A DNA stretch of 35,832 bases from Planctomycetota bacterium. GTDB lineage: Bacteria > Planctomycetota > UBA1135 > UBA2386. Below the pieces are notes generated by a model, which saw nothing but the letters and a program-made list of their open reading frames with translations, searched no databases and had not been told where the DNA came from. Where the stretch lies: contig JAEUHV010000188.1 of the NCBI GenBank assembly GCA_016794485.1, positions 1 through 35,832 of the forward strand, written 5' to 3'. Positions 33,791 to 35,832 of the stretch are shown in pieces (the first letter of the stretch is position 1; each line of letters starts with the position of its first letter). Made by a program: the position numbers and the translations under genes.

Positions 33791-34648
33791 ATGGATCTAG
33801 AACCGCTCGGCATCGTGCCACCCGACAGCGATGGCCAGGTCGGCCGCGACCCGGTCGTGCTGAAGATCGAGCAGTTGCTCGACGAGGACAAGCTCGACGA
33901 GGGCATCGAGGCGATCCAGGACGCGCTCGCCAACGGGCAAGGCAACGCGCTCGACCTCACCTTCCTGCTCGGCGACGCCTACCTGGGCCTCGGCCGCGCC
34001 AAGGACGCAGAGCCGCAGTTCCGCGCCGTCCTGCGCGAGGATCCGGACTGTCCGTCGTCGCGTTGTTGGCTGGCGATGAGTCTCTTCCTGCAGTGGCGCT
34101 TCCCCGAGGCGGAGGCGGCGGTGCAGGCGGCGCGCGAGTGCCCGGGCGCCATCGTCGACGCCGACGTGATCCACGCCGCCCTGCTCGAACGGCGCGGCAA
34201 GTTCGACGAGGCGGAGCCGTTCTTCCTGCGCGCTGCGGCGGTGGCTCCGGACAAGTACCCGCCGCCGGTGCGCATGGACCGTGCCGAGTTCGATCGCGAA
34301 GTGCGCAAGGCCGCGCGCAAGCTGCCGCGCCAGTTCCGCCAATGCCTGGACCGGGTGCCGGTGGTCGTGCAGGACGTGCCACACGAGAGCCTCGCCGAGG
34401 ACGACGACAGCAGCGAGGTTGCGCCCGACATCCTGGGCCTGTTCGTCGGCGTGCCGTTGCCGGAGACGAGCCAGTTCGACATGCCGCAGGGCAAGCCGAA
34501 CACGATCTACCTGTTCCAGCGCAACCTCGAGCGCGCGGCCAAGGATCGCGAAGACCTGATCGAGCAGATCCGCATCACCCTGTACCACGAGCTCGGCCAC
34601 TACCTCGGCTTCGAGGAAGAGGACATGGACGACCTCGGCCTCGCGTAA
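33791..34648 (+). CDS. TPR protein with zincin-type metallopeptidase domain
   Basis: The 285-residue product has two or three tetratricopeptide-like repeats in its first half (ALDLTFLLGDAYLGLGRAKD, SSRCWLAMSLFLQWRFPEAE, DVIHAALLERRGKFDEAEPF), then a domain of the PF06262 'minimal metallopeptidase' kind (ALDRVP-like CLDRVPVVVQDVP, LGLFVGVPLPE, NTIYLFQRNLE, ITLYHELGHYLGFEEEDMDD). The zinc motif HELGH is at 266-270. Stand-alone members of that family are ~120 residues with no known substrate, so fusion to TPRs is the notable feature. There is no signal peptide, so it is cytosolic. The ATG at 33791 has no clear ribosome site. Confidence 0.88.
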   Translation: MDLEPLGIVPPDSDGQVGRDPVVLKIEQLLDEDKLDEGIEAIQDALANGQGNALDLTFLLGDAYLGLGRAKDAEPQFRAVLREDPDCPSSRCWLAMSLFLQWRFPEAEAAVQAARECPGAIVDADVIHAALLERRGKFDEAEPFFLRAAAVAPDKYPPPVRMDRAEFDREVRKAARKLPRQFRQCLDRVPVVVQDVPHESLAEDDDSSEVAPDILGLFVGVPLPETSQFDMPQGKPNTIYLFQRNLERAAKDREDLIEQIRITLYHELGHYLGFEEEDMDDLGLA

Positions 34649-34657
34649 CGCGTCGCG

Positions 34658-35832
34658 TCAGCGCGCGTCGGCCTTCACCGTCTCGCCGAGGAACGACATC
34701 AGCCGGCGCAGTTCGTCGTAGTCGGGGTGGCGCAGCCGGAACCAGGTGTTGACCAGCCAGCCCTTGTCGAGCCCCTTCGTCGGCGTGCCCGGGGTCGGCA
34801 CCGCGTGTTCGTAGATCCACTGGCCGCAGCGAGCGAACGCCTCCGGCAGGCCACGGTGGCCGACGTAGACGCCGTCGGTGCTCGGTCGGATCTGCACCGA
34901 ACCCACCGCGAACTTCCGGCTCGGCGACTGTTCGCTCGGGCGCCCGAGGATCGCCAGCGCCCATTCGCGGTAGACGTCGAACTCGTTGCCGACCCCGTAC
35001 ATGTCCCAGATTTTCTCGCCGGCCGGCCGCGCGCCGATCTCGGAGAACTTCAGGCCCTTGGGCCCGAAGAACCACTCCATGTGCGTGGCGGCGTTGCGGA
35101 TGCCGAGCGCATCGACCACGCGCTTGCCCATCGCGCGCAGCTCCGCGTAGCCGCCTTGGTCGATCCGGTTCGTCACCGCGATCTGCGGCGAGATCCAGCG
35201 CGTCTGGTTGGCCTCGAGGCAGCCGGGGAAGTAGTGCGAGGCGAACTCGTGGCGCACGCCCGCGTCGTCGCACATCGTGTCGAAGAAGCCTTCGTGGCCT
35301 TCGATGAACTCCTCGATCGCGACCGGCTGTTTCGCCGACGGCTTCAGCTTCGCGAGCGCGTCGTCGAGCTGCTTCTGGTCCGCACACCGGAACGTGCCCA
35401 GCGAGCCGAAGCCGGCGACGGGCTTGAGGATCACCGGGTAACCCTCGCGTTCGACGAAGGCCTTGGCGTCGGCCACGCTCGCGACCGCCGCCGACTGCGC
35501 ACACGCGATCGAGTTGGCGCGCAGGAACTCCTTCATCGCCACCTTGTCGCGGCACAGCTTCGCGGTGCGGAGCGACAGGCCGGGCACGCCGAAGTGTTCG
35601 CGCAGCGCCGCCGCCGGTTCGACCAACGGCTCGTCGATCGTTTCGATTCGGTCGAAACCGGGCGTCGCCAGCTCCTGTGCGCACTTCTGTACCGCAGCGC
35701 CGTCGAGCATGCGGTCGCAATGGCGGTAGCCGTCGAGCAGGTGGCGTGCCGCCGGCGACAACTTGTCGACCCCGGCCATGCCGATCGCCGACACCTTGGC
35801 GCCGAGCGCCTTCATGGCTCGCAGGAAGCCGT
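34658..35832 (-). CDS. ATP-grasp ligase, N-terminus beyond the window (partial)
   Basis: The reading frame stays open to the right edge, and the residues before the first ATG at 35815 (GFLRA) continue the usual N-terminal Rossmann-like domain, so the true start is probably outside. At least 391 residues are visible. ATP-grasp features are CRDKVAMKEFLRANSIACAQ (start of the central domain), YPVILKPVAGFGSLGTF (ATP-binding Lys), VAIEEFIEGHEGFFDTM, NAATHMEWFFGPKGLKFSEI and GARPAGEKI (metal-binding Glu/Asn region). The family joins a carboxylate to an amine, for example in dipeptide or cofactor synthesis. The substrate is not evident. It converges on the TPR-zincin gene with a 9-base gap. Confidence 0.9.
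   Translation of the reverse strand, partial: GFLRAMKALGAKVSAIGMAGVDKLSPAARHLLDGYRHCDRMLDGAAVQKCAQELATPGFDRIETIDEPLVEPAAALREHFGVPGLSLRTAKLCRDKVAMKEFLRANSIACAQSAAVASVADAKAFVEREGYPVILKPVAGFGSLGTFRCADQKQLDDALAKLKPSAKQPVAIEEFIEGHEGFFDTMCDDAGVRHEFASHYFPGCLEANQTRWISPQIAVTNRIDQGGYAELRAMGKRVVDALGIRNAATHMEWFFGPKGLKFSEIGARPAGEKIWDMYGVGNEFDVYREWALAILGRPSEQSPSRKFAVGSVQIRPSTDGVYVGHRGLPEAFARCGQWIYEHAVPTPGTPTKGLDKGWLVNTWFRLRHPDYDELRRLMSFLGETVKADAR

Overview
The window is high-GC, densely coded chromosomal DNA from a Gram-negative-type bacterium. My best guess is Planctomycetota. Two large secreted proteins end in the same C-terminal beta-rich domain (a GC[SP].PVG start, then 'LG..L.VAM.N.SPTGLPLMV.G'), which I associate with that phylum. 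A eukaryote-like adenylosuccinate lyase and a fused CcoN-CcoO fit but do not prove it. The lineage is an inference. I see no rRNA, tRNA, CRISPR array, insertion sequence or phage gene, and no stretch over 300 bases lacks a gene.

Layout. 1-2219: the end of an ABC exporter, ispD-ispF on the minus strand, and divergent ruvC. 2445-6628: a tight plus-strand run of an unknown protein, an FlhG/MinD-like ATPase, a ComEA-like HhH protein, nadC, an RsbW-like ATPase and a VanZ-like protein. 6762-13753: a small secreted protein, purB, a minus-strand DUF1444-like protein, clpB, and a GIDE-LemA fusion coupled to clpB. 13784-14944: an AAA_14/DUF4143 ATPase. 15043-18527 (minus): a SafE-like membrane protein, an EEP-fold hydrolase, a diheme cytochrome c with an ethylbenzene-dehydrogenase-type heme domain, and an Asp/Asn beta-hydroxylase-like protein. 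18537-25822 (plus): a cbb3 oxidase cluster in the order ccoI-ccoS-ccoNO(fused)-ccoQ-ccoP-ccoG. 25841-29856 (minus): a secreted metallophosphoesterase-LamG protein and a secreted LamG paralogue. 29995-33697: a PAS histidine kinase with FixL heme-pocket residues, a divergent receiver-histidine kinase with an overlapping NarL/FixJ-type regulator, and a UspA protein. 33791-35832: a TPR-zincin protein and a partial ATP-grasp enzyme.

How the genes may work together. The clearest unit is microaerobic respiration: a high-affinity cbb3 oxidase, its copper supply and assembly factors (CcoI, CcoS, CcoG, SafE-like), a periplasmic cytochrome c, and 4 kb away a FixL-like sensor with a FixJ-like regulator. 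This resembles the rhizobial FixLJ/fixNOQP arrangement, but with an extra receiver-kinase that could act as a relay or branch. Function is inferred from motifs and position. Other notable points are a CcoP with only one heme motif, a CcoNO fusion with two extra membrane helices in the linker, the clpB-coupled GIDE-LemA fusion, and a recent duplication of the LamG/C-terminal module.

Many genes overlap by GTGA or ATGA and GTG starts are common, so translational coupling appears to be the rule. Several start codons are therefore uncertain by a few codons.
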